Source: Clavelina lepadiformis (lineage: Eukaryota > Chordata > Ascidiacea > Aplousobranchia > Clavelinidae). From it: DNA of 64,000 nt. Where the stretch lies: contig NC_135240.1 of the NCBI RefSeq assembly GCF_947623445.1, positions 4,278,001 through 4,342,000 of the forward strand, read 5' to 3'. Position 1 is the stretch's first letter. Every line of letters starts with the position of its first letter. A program made the translations under genes and the position numbers. The notes beneath the pieces are model-generated. The model did not search any database, was not told where the DNA came from, and saw nothing but the letters and a program-made list of their open reading frames with translations. Of this stretch, positions 1 through 14,083 are shown one piece after another.

Positions 1-188
1 ATAAGTATTTCGTTTTGCGTAACTTTTTTGTTTGCATCTTTCGTGAGTAAAGCAAACGACACTCTATTTGCAGAGTCAGAGGCAAGAGTTGACATTCAAT
101 GCAAACTGACCTAAATCTCCCGACCCCTACGCAGCAATCATGCCGCAATCGCAAAGTGCACACATCACTTATGACATCACAATCATAC

Positions 189-3100
189 CTCTGTGTTCCT
201 GCGCAAGGATGAACTTCTGTCCTCTCCTGGACTCAACTCCTTCATCCTTCAAAAAGTTTAAAAATGTCATTATTCTTATCATTCTGTGAACAATGAGTGA
301 TTGTGCTGAAACAAACCAGTCTTCATCCTCATCAATCTTCCTCATCTCTCGCTGGAGATTGCTCAGCTTATCCTGCATGGTTGCAATGGCAAGGGCAGCG
401 TTTCGCCTCACGTGGACTCCAAACGCGATCCCCCCCAGTGCGAGAGCGATGGAGATTGTGAGAAGAACGTCCTTCAGGAAGTTCGACTTCGCTGCAAGAC
501 CAAAAATGAACACATTACATGCAATGAGGCACCAGCAGTGGACCACACAACATTCAACATGGTCGGAGCAACTTTTTAATGACAAATCACGAGTGAGTCG
601 TAGATATGGTGTGATTTCTATGGTGATTGGTGCACAAAAATTGCCTAAAAGATTTGACAAATTGGAAAAGCAAACATTCCACTAAGTGCAAACAATCTAA
701 GAAGACAACACAGTCAATGAATTCGACCTAAAGCTCCAACCACTACAAGACATTCCACTATCAAAATAATTTCAAGCAAATAAAAAAAACTTTGGATTAT
801 ATGAAGTGCATGGAATATTGCAAATTTAAAAATCTATTAAAACTGGCAAGTGAGAAGAAAATCATATCGTTAATATGACCAAGTGCAACAAAGCAAGCAG
901 GTCTAGTGTCTACAAAATGGTTAAAGTTAAAGCAAACTACATTGCAATCAAGTGCCTGAGGTCAACGCATTCAATAAAATAACCTCGGTGATGTAATTAT
1001 AAAATCGACACAAAAGCATTACTCTTACGCTTGGGAAGGCCAAACAGGACAATTTCTGTTGCCCTGAGTTGAACTTTACGTCTATGAGACACCAATTGAA
1101 CGCCAAGTCTCTTCAATACAACAAAGTCTGTGTCTAGAAAACTAAAATAGCGGATTAACCAGTCATCATAACAACATAGGGCTAAATATACTCTCTATGT
1201 AATATCAACTGAGTTTATTCAGCTGATAAAATAAAAATAACATTCATGATTTGAAACCCACTCCACATTCCATCCACAAACTCATGGTTAATAATTTGGG
1301 AAAATAAGCGTTTCATGGAAGTTTGTTTGAACTTATTTTATTATTTAAAATAGTGAAATCAATGCATTGATTGCATTGAACTGAGAAAATCAATAATTAT
1401 ATAAGTAACGTCGCTTTCTTTGCTATTTGGCTCGAAGTTACACGAAAGCTTATTGGTTAAGTGGCGACAACGTTTAGCACTGCCTTGAAAAAGTTGCCGG
1501 CTGATTGTAGATTTTGCAAAAGAAATAGAAAAATCTTTGCCATCACTCGTGATTTGATGTCAATGGACATGTTGTTGTACTTACATCGAGAATATCCGCA
1601 GAGCACAACTTCCATTGCCTTCAGCCAAAGTTTGAGTCGATGCTCTTTCACCCCATCGACGAGTGATAAGAGCAGGGAGGAATTACCCGCCAAACTAAAA
1701 TATCATTTTTAAAATATTTGTGCAGAATACTTTAACATTTCTGAACCAAAAACTGGCCAAAAACTAATTGAAGGCTCACAATGTGCAAACACAATGCAAC
1801 TGTGAGCAAACAAAGCAAGTGCTGAGTCAGAGACAACAAAAGTACGCAAAATGTTCCTGAAGCGAAGCTAAAGTTTTTATTCGGGCGATATGAAGACTCA
1901 CACACTTTCAGAAAAATTGGTAAAAATCAAGCAAACGGTATTTTCAGGTCATACAGCAATATCCAAAACGTTTTCCTTTAGGTGGGCTCATAAATGATTA
2001 TGAGATAAACATTTGCCAAAATCCCTTCTCAGCAAAATGTTGAATTTTTGAAAAGAATGACTGGTGCTTGGTTCATTAATTTCTCCCCAAACTTGACCAT
2101 GGTAAGTGGGGAATTTTTTCAAGGGCATAGGCTCCAGCATGATTTTTGGAATAAGACATTTTTCTTCGAAGTGACATAAGTTAAACGACAACCTCACTTC
2201 AAAGCAGAAAAGAGCAATGAAAACGACATATTTGCTCAGCACACTGGTTGTCAACCATGGGTCTATTCACACTTTCTGACATGCTTTGAATTCATTTCTA
2301 CCCTACCAGTTCACAGAAAGACAGAATTTCCCCATTGCCAGACAGAACAAATATTCAAGCGGTCGTGTCCAGATCAACAAAATTGATCAGACCTTGAAGG
2401 CATGATGTTGTTGATGATTTGCAGAGAAGAGTTGAATGCTGAGAGTTGCTTCAACGTGATTTTACATTGTGGTGAAAATTCACATAAAGCTGGCTTTCAA
2501 GGATGGATTTAAATGTGGTCAATCGGCAATATGCGGCATCTTTTCATTGCAAAATATCGAGCTTTCTCACCACTTGAAACAAAAAGTGGGGTTCAGCAAT
2601 TTTTGCATTTTAATGTTATCTTTCGAGGAAAACTAACATGGCGAGATGCTTGTGGTGCACGCTTGCGTTTTGTGGGATTTTGCAAGCAATTAACACCACG
2701 AGCATTGGATGATGTTGCTATTGGCATGAAAAATTCTACAAAATCATCAATACATCTCCCAATGATAAAATTTATAGAATTAAAATGGTCGACAAAATGT
2801 TGAAATGGTTCACAGCAGCCTTGTCCTTCGCATTCAACAAAATCGATGAAGCTCAGGTATTTGCAACCAAACAAGTTTTAGAGTTTAATCTTAAAGGGAG
2901 TTAAGTTCACAAATATGTTGACCTTGAATCAAAGAATAGTTGTCAGTGTGAATACTTGAGAAAGAGTTTTCATCTATGTATATTTCTTTAATATAAAATC
3001 AACTTGCTCATGAACCTGCCCCACACCATGATTGCTAATTACTAACAATTACTTCAAAACTGCAACTTACATTGGCATGGCTGCACCTGATATGGAATAT

Positions 3101-5843
3101 TGTTTGAATTTTGATGCATACTGAGGAAGGTCAACGTCGGCTGCGAGCCAATCTGCCATCTGTGCTACGGTCCAGTTGTGGACTGTTGCATAATGAAGAT
3201 GATTAAGCACATAGACATTTGCAATAAGATGAATTTCTAAGTAAAATGGAGACAAACAAGCTACATTGTGTTGCAACTTCAATTTGACTCACGGGGAGGC
3301 CGGTATAACATAAAGTGCCAAGTCTTAAACTTTGAACCTACCTGAAGATTTCACCCAAGTTTCCCAGAATTCAGCAGCAGTTATTCGGCCATCTTTGTCA
3401 GTTGCAAAGCCGGGAAGGTTGCTGTCGCTCCCGTGCACAAACTCCTCACGATTTATGAACTACATGATATGAAACATAGACATGATGTGAACATGAAATT
3501 CTATACATCTTACAACAAAATAATCACAAAATCAAAACGCAGCACGAAGCTCATTGTACTAGTTATAGCAGTGAAAAGCAATGACATTAAAATTTTGTTC
3601 AAAAATCCTTGTAAACAAGAGCTGCAACTTACAAAGCTCCTGAATCTACTGCTAGTTGCGACGAAATAAATTAGAATACAACAACCCAGCTGTGTATAAC
3701 CAAGTGACATGTATTTAAACACTTACTATATTATGTCCATAAGCAACCCATATAGCAGGGGTGGCCAGACCTGCTTCATGCTCGAGCCGCATATTACAAA
3801 TTCGAGCTTTAAAAGAGCCGCAACACAAACACAATAAAAAATACGAATTTATTCACTCACAACGAAGTGTAGCTATTGATTAACATTCGTGCTGCGTGGT
3901 GATACTATGAGTCTCCACCTGGGTTTCACCAACTCTTTTTGCAATTATTAGTATAACCGTAACCAAGACTTAAAACTAGGTCAGTCCTGACGTACAGCTT
4001 CAATCTGACAGTTTACTTAACTACAGTGTACAAGTTAGCACACTTCTGTACAATAATGTACTTTTTGGAGTGTAATTTGATTATTGCTAACAATGAGTCC
4101 ATTGTTACTACGTGTGATAGAACGCATTGTTTCATAATCTGATCAAACAACTCGTCTAGACCGGGAAAATGCATGTCTAATTCAACAATGCAAATTCATT
4201 AAAGAGCCGCAATTAAAGGCTCAAAGAGCCGCAGTTTGGCCACCCCTGCCATATAGGAATGCCAGTGTTTGATTTGTGACAACACACTTCCTGTCTGGTT
4301 GCATCATAATTTACATGAAAACAGACTTTTCAGCTCATAGGGCAACAACATGTAAGTATCAGTTGGGTGAGGTCATAGCCATAATGGCTGATACCAAACT
4401 GCATCAACCACAGGAGCAACTTAAATGAGTTCGTACACCATCAGCACACATCAATGTTTGGCTGCCAGTGCCAACATAAATCGTGTTGGCAGGTTTAGTA
4501 AGATTCTTTTGTTTTCCATGAAAGTGATAGCAAGATAAGTATGTGTTTGATTTTTTGACTAACTGCAGATACATGGTCGGGATAATTTCTACTTATTCAG
4601 TATAAAGCAAAAACAGATCAAATATATTGCCTTCTATGGCCTATATCAAGAAGTTCATAAATGATATTTAATGATATTTAATGCCTTCATATTCACACCA
4701 CTATTCACTCAACACTCAGAGAAAGGCAGAGCTTCCTAGCAAGGGTATTACAGCACAGAACCAACTGATACTGCAAAGTTCTTAAAAAAATGGTAATGTT
4801 AGATTGCTACAAGCAGTCGGTAAGAACTTATTTCCCTCTCATTGGTGATGGTGCACGTCCCATACTTGCACTTGAAAATCACGCATAACAATTGCAGCCC
4901 CTTTAGTGATGTCGGTAAGATTTCGTGCAGAAAGCACAACGTTGCAAAAAAGCAAGGAACTAGGAAGGTGAATGGGGGGCGTGTGGGTCAACTGTCAAGT
5001 TGGGAACTCCAACACAAATATGAATATTGTGCATGCAGATTTGTGTCAAAACCTTTATTTTGAGCATTTTATTTTATTTTAAGCAAGAAAACAATGTTGA
5101 CGTTTGCCCTGGCTTGGTTGACATGAAGTGAATTGTTACAAAGTGTTGTTTTCATTTCAAATAAGATGATTTCTATCACAAATATATTTTTCACCTTAAT
5201 TTTTTATGATTTCTATCGACTATGTCTCTAAGTGGCAACTTAAAGTTTTTCCTGTTCAGTAGAAATTTTAGAGGCAAAGTTGGCAGACCTGGATTCTTGT
5301 GAATATCAAAATCTATTACATTCTCACAAATCTGAATATTATTCCACCTGGCGCATCCCTACTGTTGAGTGGCCATTTGCAAGTGTCAGTCGAAGGTTCT
5401 CCACTTAAGCCCGGCTCACAATTAAAAATGCTGCTTTGACTGATTTCTATCGCACAGGGTGAAGATCTGTCTCAACCCACCTGCTTGCCCTCACTCATGG
5501 AAACATTTCCATCGTCGTCTCTATCGAGGTCGTCATGGAGACGCTCCATCGCCTTCCGGGCCACAAGGTCTAACGCGGTGATGTCTGTGTTAAAAATAAT
5601 CAAGAAATTATCGCAAAGTTTCTTTCTAAAATGATTCACATTTTGAACAAACTCACTTTTAAAGTTGATATTGTTGAAGCTGGGGCTGTCGTGAAAGTCT
5701 GATTCTTCACTCAGCACAGATGTGATTTGGGAAGTGATCATGCATAACATGTTTGAGAACTGCATAGCGACCATTACAACCAACGTCATCCGGATTTTAT
5801 AAACTGACACACGATGTCGTCGTTTCATCAGCACCGTCTGCAT
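189..5843 (-). CDS. STIM: STIM (stromal interaction molecule), 5' part, runs off left edge
   Basis: ER-membrane calcium sensor that opens Orai channels when ER calcium falls. Exons on the minus strand, all phase-compatible: 5657-5843 (signal peptide), 5481-5584, 3342-3459, 3071-3182, 1585-1694, 317-491, and a tentative 189-246. The second exon holds a canonical EF-hand loop, DRDDDGNVSMSE. The third is the hidden EF-hand and linker (FATDKDGRITAAEFWETWVK). The fourth opens the SAM domain (NWTVAQMADWLAADVDLPQY) and the fifth finishes it (LKLWLKAMEVVLCG). The sixth carries the transmembrane helix (FLKDVLLTISIALALGG) and the start of coiled-coil 1. The order matches vertebrate STIM1/2. The CAD/SOAR region lies outside the window. 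Start is ATG 5843 or ATG 5789; the second puts the hydrophobic stretch right at the N terminus. The last exon has no convincing similarity and its frame is uncertain. A hAT element lies in the large intron between the second and third exons. Confidence 0.9.
3756..4248. mobile_element. Non-autonomous hAT element, 493 bp, in STIM intron
   Basis: Ends are CAGGGGTGGCCAGACC and GTTTGGCCACCCCTG, imperfect inverted repeats. The flanks are a perfect 8-bp target-site duplication, CCATATAG (3748-3755 and 4249-4256), typical of hAT elements. There is no coding capacity. It is the inverse-orientation relative of the element at 7115-8223 and shares sequence with 60075-60354. Confidence 0.9.
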
Positions 5844-7114
5844 GATGCCTCAGATCACAAATAAGTTATGATATGTCTATGGAAGTTAAGGTCATGGATC
5901 TTATAAACAAACAAGATATTAATTACAATGAATGGTTCAGCAACAATGAATACAGCTCATCATCAAGCAGTTAATGTGGCAAAAACAACTAGGACACTGC
6001 ATGCAGTTGCGAAGTTGCACTTGAACGCAAACCACAAGCATTCCTGCCTCTAAATCCGGTCAACTGTTATTTTCCTACTTCTGTAACCTTATTCCAGTTA
6101 AGAAGTGTCTACTTCCTTGGTGTAATGGAAAGTTTGTTTTCAGGTGAGAAAACCCTTGCGCAACATGATGAAACAACAGCCATTATTATACGCACAATTA
6201 ATTTTTATATCCCGCACATTTAGCAAAAATTCCAATCCGGCCTGGCACCAGTTACTGAAGTAGAAAATGCCAATTAGACAGGTTCGTTAATTGAAATGTA
6301 TGTTAATTTACACCTTGAAATAATTTACTTTTTCCAAATCCTAAATTAATCTAAAACTAATCCCGTCAGACCCAAACTCTTGCAGCTGCAATGACTCGCA
6401 GCGACTTTCTTGTCGAACATTTTAACTCCCATCGCTTTCACGTTATATGAACTCGCACTTCTACCTGCGAGCAGATTTAGTCGAGTGAATCACCGAGATA
6501 GAAAGCGTTAAATGCGTGAATCAGCGAAATGAACAGACGAGCTGTCTGAGCTAGTCATGGTGATTGCAACTCATGTATTAGACATCTTATAGGCAGTAGT
6601 ATTACTTATGTTCTTGATTATTTGTAATGTTGAGAAAGTGTACAGCACCTATATTTAAAACCTTTTCTTGTAAACTATATCTGTTGTAATATTAAAACCT
6701 TTCGGCTGACAAGAGGTTAGAGTATTCTGGCCGCACGCAACAATAGAGTTAGATAATTCCACAGGTAAATTAAGTGAAGACACCCTCATAAATTAAGGTA
6801 AGGTAAGTGGTCTTCACACGCAAAATTTCTCGAAAACTGCAGTATAGGCCTAGCAGTGTAGCCTACTTTCCAGGTGGGACACTAGGCTAAGTGGATGAGA
6901 AAGGCTAATTGTTGGGTTGAAAGCAGTCCTTGTCGAAATGCAGAGAGCTAGGCATAAACCCTAGCCTATTCCAATCTAGTCTAGGTCAACAAACGTTAAC
7001 CTCAGTCTAGGATACTTGCCATTCTACAGCAGCAGAATATAAGCAAAGGAAGTTGCTTGCTGGAAATCCCACATTCATAGCATGACGTCAGATCGGAATA
7101 AAAATCTTATATAC
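5844..7114. other. Region upstream of STIM, no gene seen
   Basis: No convincing exon on either strand. It presumably includes the STIM promoter. About 6400-6790 is a dispersed repeat (listed separately). The TGACGTCA motif is almost absent until 7083. Confidence 0.5.
6400..6790 (+). repeat. Dispersed repeat, copy 1 (partner at 62030-62400)
   Basis: About 390 bp clearly similar to 62030-62400 in the same orientation. Shared blocks include CTAGTCATGGTGATTGCAAC, AAACCTTTTCTTGTAAA and CGCAACAATAGAGT. Edges could not be set and no target-site duplication was recognised. An old LTR is possible from the A+T-rich end with AATAAAA-like strings, but this is a guess. Confidence 0.6.
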
Positions 7115-8223
7115 CAGGGGTGGCCAAACTGCGGCTCTTTGAGCCTTTAATTGCGGCTCTTTAATGAATTTGCATTGTTGAATTAGACATGCATTTTCCC
7201 GGTCTAGACGAGTTGTTTGATCAGATTATGAAACAATGCGTTCTATCACACGTAGTAACAATGGACTTGTAATGGAATGATTGGTTATTGTTGTTGAACT
7301 TGACTTTACCAGTCACTCCAATACAATCTTTGATTGTCTGAATGTTTATTGTCCTCGATATAATGAGCCTCAAGGTCGTTGTTTGCTCATTCAATCCTAG
7401 ACTCGATTGTTCAGCTAAAAGCTGATTGTCTTGTGAAGCCGACAAGCAGAGTTGTCTGACTTAACACTGAGCTTGTCTTAAGTTGTACTGTTCAGTAGTT
7501 TGCACAAATTTGTTGATTGTATAAACTGGTTATATTGTTTCTTCGTCATACGATTACAAATTGACAGAACATTGGCACATCAACAGCACTTCAATTCAAC
7601 AGTCAATGTAATAGCATTGTGGCTTAGCTATATTCAACTGCATTAAATTGCTGATTGCTGATTATTCCCAGACTTGTTACTTCGTACTGCCATACGCTAA
7701 CAAAGTTATTTTCCGATAAACTGAACGCATACGAGAAAGGCAAAATATTACGTCACAACAATGGCGCAGGAAGTGATTGCGAGTCGTGTTACACTTTGCT
7801 AAAACGACGCACATGTACTAGAATTGTAAGTCTCACATAATCTGTATATTAGTTTTGGTTATAATCACAATATTATCACAGACTCATTGTTAGTAATAAT
7901 CAAATTCCACTCCAAAAAGTACATTATTGTACAGAAGTGTGCCAACTTGTACACTGTAGTTAAGTAAACTGTCAGATTGAAGCTGTACGTCAGGGCTGAC
8001 CTAGTTTTAAGTCTTGGTTACGGTTATACTAATAATTGCAAAAAGAGTTGGTGAAGCCCAGGTGGAGACTCATAGTATCACCACGCAGCACTAATGTTTA
8101 TCAATAGCTACACTTCGTTGTAAGTGAATAAATTCGTGTTTTTTATTGTTTTGTGTTGTGGCTCTTTTAAAACTGGAATTTGTTATATGCGGCTCGAGCA
8201 TGAAGCAGGTCTGGCCACCCCTG
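7115..8223. mobile_element. Non-autonomous hAT element carrying a nested solo LTR
   Basis: Ends are CAGGGGTGGCCAAACTGCGG and GGTCTGGCCACCCCTG. The flanking 8-bp duplication TTATATAC is perfect (7107-7114 and 8224-8231). Without the nested insert at 7268-7880, the remaining roughly 0.5 kb aligns with 3756-4248 in reverse orientation. The insertion shows that the LTR arrived after this hAT copy. Confidence 0.9.
7268..7880 (+). mobile_element. Solo LTR (family with TGTAATG...TATCACA ends), copy A
   Basis: Begins TGTAATGGAATG and ends TTATCACA, the TG...CA pattern of LTRs. It is flanked by a perfect 4-bp duplication GACT (7264-7267 and 7881-7884). The uninterrupted hAT copy at 3756-4248 shows the empty site. 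No internal retroelement region is attached. It is a fossil, moderately diverged from the copies at 52562, 53653 and 62462. The 4-bp duplication would suit a Ty3/gypsy-type element, but the family cannot be fixed without coding sequence. Confidence 0.8.
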
Positions 8224-11200
8224 TTATATACTGTAATATAATCTTTTCTGTGCAGATCGCGGAGAGGATCTTAAAAAGACACAAAAACAGCAAACTCTCT
8301 CTGCCATGCAAGACTTAAAGCTTTAAAAAAAATCCAGCAATAAGCGTATCAACAACACTGAGAAGTGAAAACTCACTGTAATTCCTTCAGTGTCCCATTA
8401 CCTTTCCTTTTGTAGAGTGTGAATTAATAGCAGGGTATTCATACCGTGGTAGTGTCAAATAGTCACCCCAGCCAAAAATAGAACCCCCCCCCCCTTTGTG
8501 TGACGTAATAAATTAATTATCTGATAAAGGATTTGGCTCAGCAGAAAACGTGCGCCTATTTAATGGCTGAATAGCACGATACCGTAACTTTTCCGAATGT
8601 ATGTATACTGGCAAACAAAATACCGTATACAGGTCAAATGTGTTGGCCTACTTCTGTTTGTAAATTCTATAGGCTACCTGTGTATAGAGCTTAATTATTG
8701 CGTATTGAATGAATGAATTTATTACGTCACAAAGGGAAGTCAATATTAGGCAGGAGGTCACTATTTGGCACAACATTATAACTAGGGAAGCGCAAGGGTT
8801 GCCGCTACCCCTGGTAAAAAAGTGTCAAGCTTTGTTTTCAAGTGACGATTTTTTGAGCATATTTACGCTTTTAAAAATAAAAGCAGCAGCTCGGCCTGCG
8901 TTAACAGATTTTCTGTGTACGTCCAAGCGATGCGAATGGAACAACTTTAGTACCCGAGTTGATATGGCGTCAATCAAGCAAATAAAATTATACAACGTAG
9001 AAACCACAAAAAATATTCCAAGTTATCTGGAAAACAATGACATTCTCCAAAGTTCTCCCATTTCTATACTTGTCCTGAGCAATGAAAATTTCTCGAATTA
9101 GAGCACACGTCTGAAAGCGGTAAAGAATTCAGTTAAATAGCGACGTTCTTTCAAATTCGAAAATGCCTTCATGAAAAATGCAAAGTTTTAACAAATAAAA
9201 TAAGTGTTTCGCCGGAACAAATCAACTTCCGAGCCAGCCATTGCACTTGTTTGTCACCAACAAGGAACTGGGCGAGTCTTGTCAACTCCTGCACATTCTT
9301 GTTTTCACACTAACCAGGATTTCCCTTCGGATTCTGTCAACAAATTTTTCACCTTTTCTGCTGATCCATGTTGTGCGACGCCTTTCGCATGAGACCGACC
9401 AAACAAGTGGACTGCTACTAAACCTTTATACTCACCTAAAATACTTTCAACTCCTTTTAAGCGCAAAATTACCTTTTTATGTAACTCATGTGGTTTCGAC
9501 ATTTATAAAAGCTTTGATGTAGCTAACGTTGCACTTTGCAGTTTTAAACAGTAACTTCAATAAATCATTTTCTCTTGTACTTGCTGCTTCCTAGAAAGTA
9601 GAAAGTACACACTTTTTCATTTACACCATTGTGACGTAATAAAGATTATTTTATCATAACATTCTCCTTTCAATACAGTATTTCAAACTTTTTTCTTTGA
9701 CTTTATTTAAAAGTTTATTTTAATTAAACCTTAATTATGCCAATTTTAGCGTTTGTTGTTCTTTACTCTTGATATGTCTATCGGTGACTCCTCATCGCTC
9801 GAGCCCCGGTTACAGAGCTAGCCTATTTGTAAGTTCCGATTTGATAATTTTTTAGTATTGTCCGAATTTAGAACTGTCCACCAGTTCCACTGAACAGGAG
9901 CAAGTGTCGTTAATGCCTTGCTCAAGGGCATTACAACGGTTTGACTCCTCTGGGTATCGAACAAGGGTCGCATTGAGGCCAGCTCTCTAACCACCGGTTA
10001 CCGAGTCAACCGACTTGTATGAGAGAGTATCGCCTACAACTAAGACCGTTGTGAAGGCAACCACCCCAACAATACTTTGTATCAAGCTAATTAGTAGTTA
10101 GCCTATGTTCACTTTTAACATAACAGTTGAAAAAATAGTGGCCGTGTTGGTCACTTTTGTGCTGACCAACACGGACAAATTTCAAAAAATGCACAAATAA
10201 ATTCATTTTGTAACGAAATATATGGATTGCAAACAAAGGAAATGATCTTTGTTGAATGCTTGTCCATGTTCTTTTGTTATCAGGCTGCGGTCATCTGTCA
10301 CCGAGTATGTTGCTGGTGTTTACGAGTGGACGATCTGATAACAACACGCAGTGCCAGCAACGACATACTTTCTGCTGCCTCAGGAAACCACAGTAACAAA
10401 GGAAAGTGACAACGTTTCATCTTCATTTAATTTCATGAAAGTCGTTTCAAGCGTTTGAAAAGACACTGACTTAGATGCAAAGCTGGTCTATTTTGAGCTT
10501 TACTGAACATACTTTATTACTTTACTTACTTTATTTTTAACCTTGCGTAAAACCCAGCCCGCGGCGGCAGTAAAGGTCAAACGGTACCCACGAAAATGCG
10601 CGCAGAAAAAACTTAGCAACCGAGGTTTGAGCGTTCCTACTATAGGGGAACACCCTTCTGGACTAAAAACCGAACTTTCAACAAGCGAGCCTAATTTTAA
10701 TCTCTTCAAAGTTTTCTTTTTCGGTAAAAAAGCGGTTTCCAAATTATTACGTCATAACCTCCCATTCCTTGTTGTTTGATGTAAGTTGAGGCTTTAACTT
10801 ATTTTGTGCGAGATATATGTCGTGATTGAGACCACTTATTTGGAGATGTCTCGCCTGTGAATGTACACTTAAAAGGAAAAAGGCCACGCATCACAAGTCA
10901 TAGATGTTATTATTACATCACAATGTTTGACGAGGTGAGTCAGGTGTGAGCGGTTGTCATTTCATCCGAGAAACCAAAATTATTTGATAAACGTCTTCTA
11001 TTTGTTCAAAAATCTTTATTTCCGTCACGTGATGGCTTGTTTATTGTTTAAATTTTCTCGAATTATGGCAGGTGTTGCTGTGATGTCATCGGGTCACAAA
11101 ATAATAATTGTAATTGGTGAGATTTTTACGTCATCAGGACAAAATAATTTTAAATTATGGGTAATTCCCGACTTTTATCGCAGCAAAGCTAAGGCCCAGG

Positions 11201-14083
11201 CTGAATATTCAGCCAAAGTAGGCTCAGCTGTGGTCTTAAAATCGCGAAACACAATAAAAGCAACGCATAAGCGTCTTCAAGTCGCGATACCGAGAAGGTG
11301 AGAGAAGAAACAGCACTTAAGTGGAAGTTTTAAAAATAAACAGATTTAAAAGCTCAGCCCTTACAAACAGTGCAACTCACTCCCGCGATATTTTTGAGAG
11401 AGTCTGCTCGGTTTGGATCGAATAATTCAACCGATTTTCACAACTTAACAAAGATCTGAAGTAATTGTTACTTATCGTTCAATGACTGGTTGCTGCAGTC
11501 AAAGATATAAAATAAACGACTGATTGGTGATGATCGACGTCACGATAGTCCACCACGTCATAATTAAAAGAGAGCGATGAAGTTGCTAAATTAAAGATCC
11601 CGAAGTTTAATAATTTTTGACTCGATTCATTCGCTTTCATTTTGTTTCATTATTTGTTTTTTTGTGACATCATAAATGGTAAAACAGAGAACGCAAATAA
11701 AAATATGAAAACAATGGCAATTCTTTCGTCACAGTTAAACAAAACTGACCTTGTCTGCTGCTGAAACGGGGACATCTTATTCGTGTTTGTTTATAAATTG
11801 TGACGTAATAAATACGCTCTTTTTGAAAGAGGAACAAGCCGGTGCTGCCACATCTTGAGACAATCACCCCCTCCCGCATGTTTATAGGTTTTGTGACATC
11901 ACAATGCACGTGTTCTTTCTTTATTTTTATCCTACGAAGCGATAAATTAGAATTTCATAGATGAAATGAAAATTCTCTTTGTTAATAGCGCGATGATTGG
12001 TCAGCAGGTTATATGACGTCATTAGGACCTTGTTTATATTTGTTAGTTAATACAGTGTGACGTCATATCGAAAAAGTACTCACAAGATTCCAAATAATTT
12101 TCTCAAAACAATCTTCGTTATTACGTCATAAAACACATCTCTCTTCCTGATTAAGAAAACTCCGTATTTCCATTCTAACTTTCCTTCGGAATTTATGTTA
12201 TTGTGACCTCACAAACCGTTTATACTTCCCGTGTGTGTGACGTCACAAAAGAAAATCGTGTTTATATCTTTCCTTCTTAACAGAGTTGATTAAGAAAGGA
12301 AATTGTAAATTTAATGAGGTTTCAGGCCTAGATAGAGTTGCAGTGACCATAGCAGCGGTTGATCATTAACTTGGGTGGAAACAGCTCGCGCCTACAACAG
12401 ATTTAACGTCGAGCTGACAGAATAACGGCAGAGAGATTGAGACGACTGCTTGAGAAAAACTTATCCGCCAGTAAGCCCTCCCCGCTCTTGTCCGAGATAA
12501 TAAAAGAAAGAAAGAAATTTCTTATCGGTTGGCCAGAATAACAAGTGGCGATGACGATTTTAAGAAAAGCGATCGCGGTGAAGTATCGCCTTCGCCGGAA
12601 TAGTCTTGTTTGGTTCTACGCGACCATTTCTTCCGAAATTCGCGTTAAATTGAACAAAATAAGAAGCCAAAAAAAGACCATTACGACGTAAGAAACTGAA
12701 GGCGCGTAGCATCTGCTTTAGCGTTTGATCGAGGAACAAGCTATGACGTGATATGCACAAAGTGACCTGGAATAACCTGCAGCTCCCAAAACTTTGACAT
12801 GGTTTATTTTTGCCAGGTCCCCTCCAAACTTGCCGCTTCCTACTCAGCTGAAGTAAAAGCGACAACATCTCGCGATTTTCGCACTTTTACAGCAGTTGTG
12901 ACGTCATATTCGCAGCTTTATCACAGCACAGAGGCTAGAACCAGCAGTTTGTGGTGAAGGAGGCAACGTAGACAGCGGCTGAGCTAGCTCTGATTGACAG
13001 CGGTGTTGATTAAATATGCAGCTAGTTGTTAATTATTGATGTGATTTGAACAGATCTAGTCACTTGATCATTTTAATCTACTGAATTGCGCTTATGGGGA
13101 AACAACATTGATTATGACGTCACTTTCAACGATGTAAGTTTAATGATTAAAAGCTTCATTTGTGATGTTTTCTTCCTGGTGACGAGTTAATTATTGATTA
13201 TGACCTCGTATAACTGACAATTACCTATTAAACGCAGAGCTCTGTGTTCGCTATTTCTGGTTACTTCCGGGTTTCCTGAGAATCTTGTTCCTGTTTCAGA
13301 TGACGCAGGTTTGTAGCTTTATGACGATTGAGTGAAAAATTAAACCAAAAGCAGCTCCCAACAATACAAGGGATGCGTCCTGTAATAATAAGCTGATTGT
13401 AATATCTATTGTAATGTTGTGAGATATCGACGGGCTGAAGGGCCAACATTTCTATTGTTAGATCACAATAATGGGTCGCTGGGGTTTGGCAGTTTTTTAA
13501 AAATCTCAAACAGCAAGACCTCATTATGAGAAGGGTTTGTCATTTTGTGTGCAACTCGCAGAACAAACATTGTGACGCCAGAATGGTTGTTTGCAGAAGA
13601 CTTGTTCACTACAGCTACTGCCATAATGTCAACAAAACAAACATGGCATTATGACGTAACAGAGGCTCAGTATTTAAACTTGTTGAAAAAGTTAAAATTT
13701 GTCCACATTTCTATGACGTAACAAAATGGAAAAATAAAAGTTAGTTGGTTAAAAAGGGAATAATGGAGTGGGGGTTCCTGTCTCCTATGAGTCAATCTGT
13801 GGGGAGGGGAAACCACAGAGAGCTGTGGTCACTCGACCGTGTCCCGCTTTCTACTACATCTTTAAAACTTTCTAAATCTGTTCGAGTGACGCCGCTGGCT
13901 GTTTGTGCGTCTATAAGTGCCAGGTGCGCTCTTTTCTAATTAACGGGAAGCCATTGTGTACGTCATAATAAGATCTGTTTGTGCGCGAGAAACTTTGTAA
14001 CAACACGAGGGTGCTTGTGACGTCAAAGAAGGTGGCCAAGGTGCACCGAATTGTGATGTAATAATAAGCACATCTCTCTACAG
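8224..14083. other. Long non-coding stretch upstream of the first placed SEMA6 exon
   Basis: No exon could be supported. It probably includes the SEMA6 promoter, signal-peptide exon and first introns, because the first exon recognised starts in phase 1 and needs an upstream partner. From about 10.9 kb onward it is rich in TGACGTCA/TGACGTAACAA-type motifs. A short poly-C run lies near 8490. Confidence 0.4.
9880..10020 (+). repeat. SINE-like short repeat
   Basis: Contains GCCTTGCTCAAGGGCATTAC followed by GGGTATCGAAC and ACCGGTTACCGAGTCAACC. This resembles widespread short interspersed repeats of aquatic animals with a 'TTGCTCAAGGGCA...GGGTATCGAAC' core. No second copy is in the window, and no tail or target duplication was identified. 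Confidence 0.4.

Noticed and set aside
2513-2874. Overlapping open frames on both strands within a STIM intron
   Set aside because: They lie between STIM exons that join in phase without them, and show no similarity to STIM.
7267-7880. DNA transposon with 3-bp target duplications
   Set aside because: Shifting the boundary by one base gives TG...CA ends and perfect 4-bp duplications in all four copies, and the ends are not good inverted repeats. A solo LTR explains it better.
8709-9101. 130-codon plus-strand frame
   Set aside because: No motif, no splice context, and codon content like the surrounding non-coding DNA.
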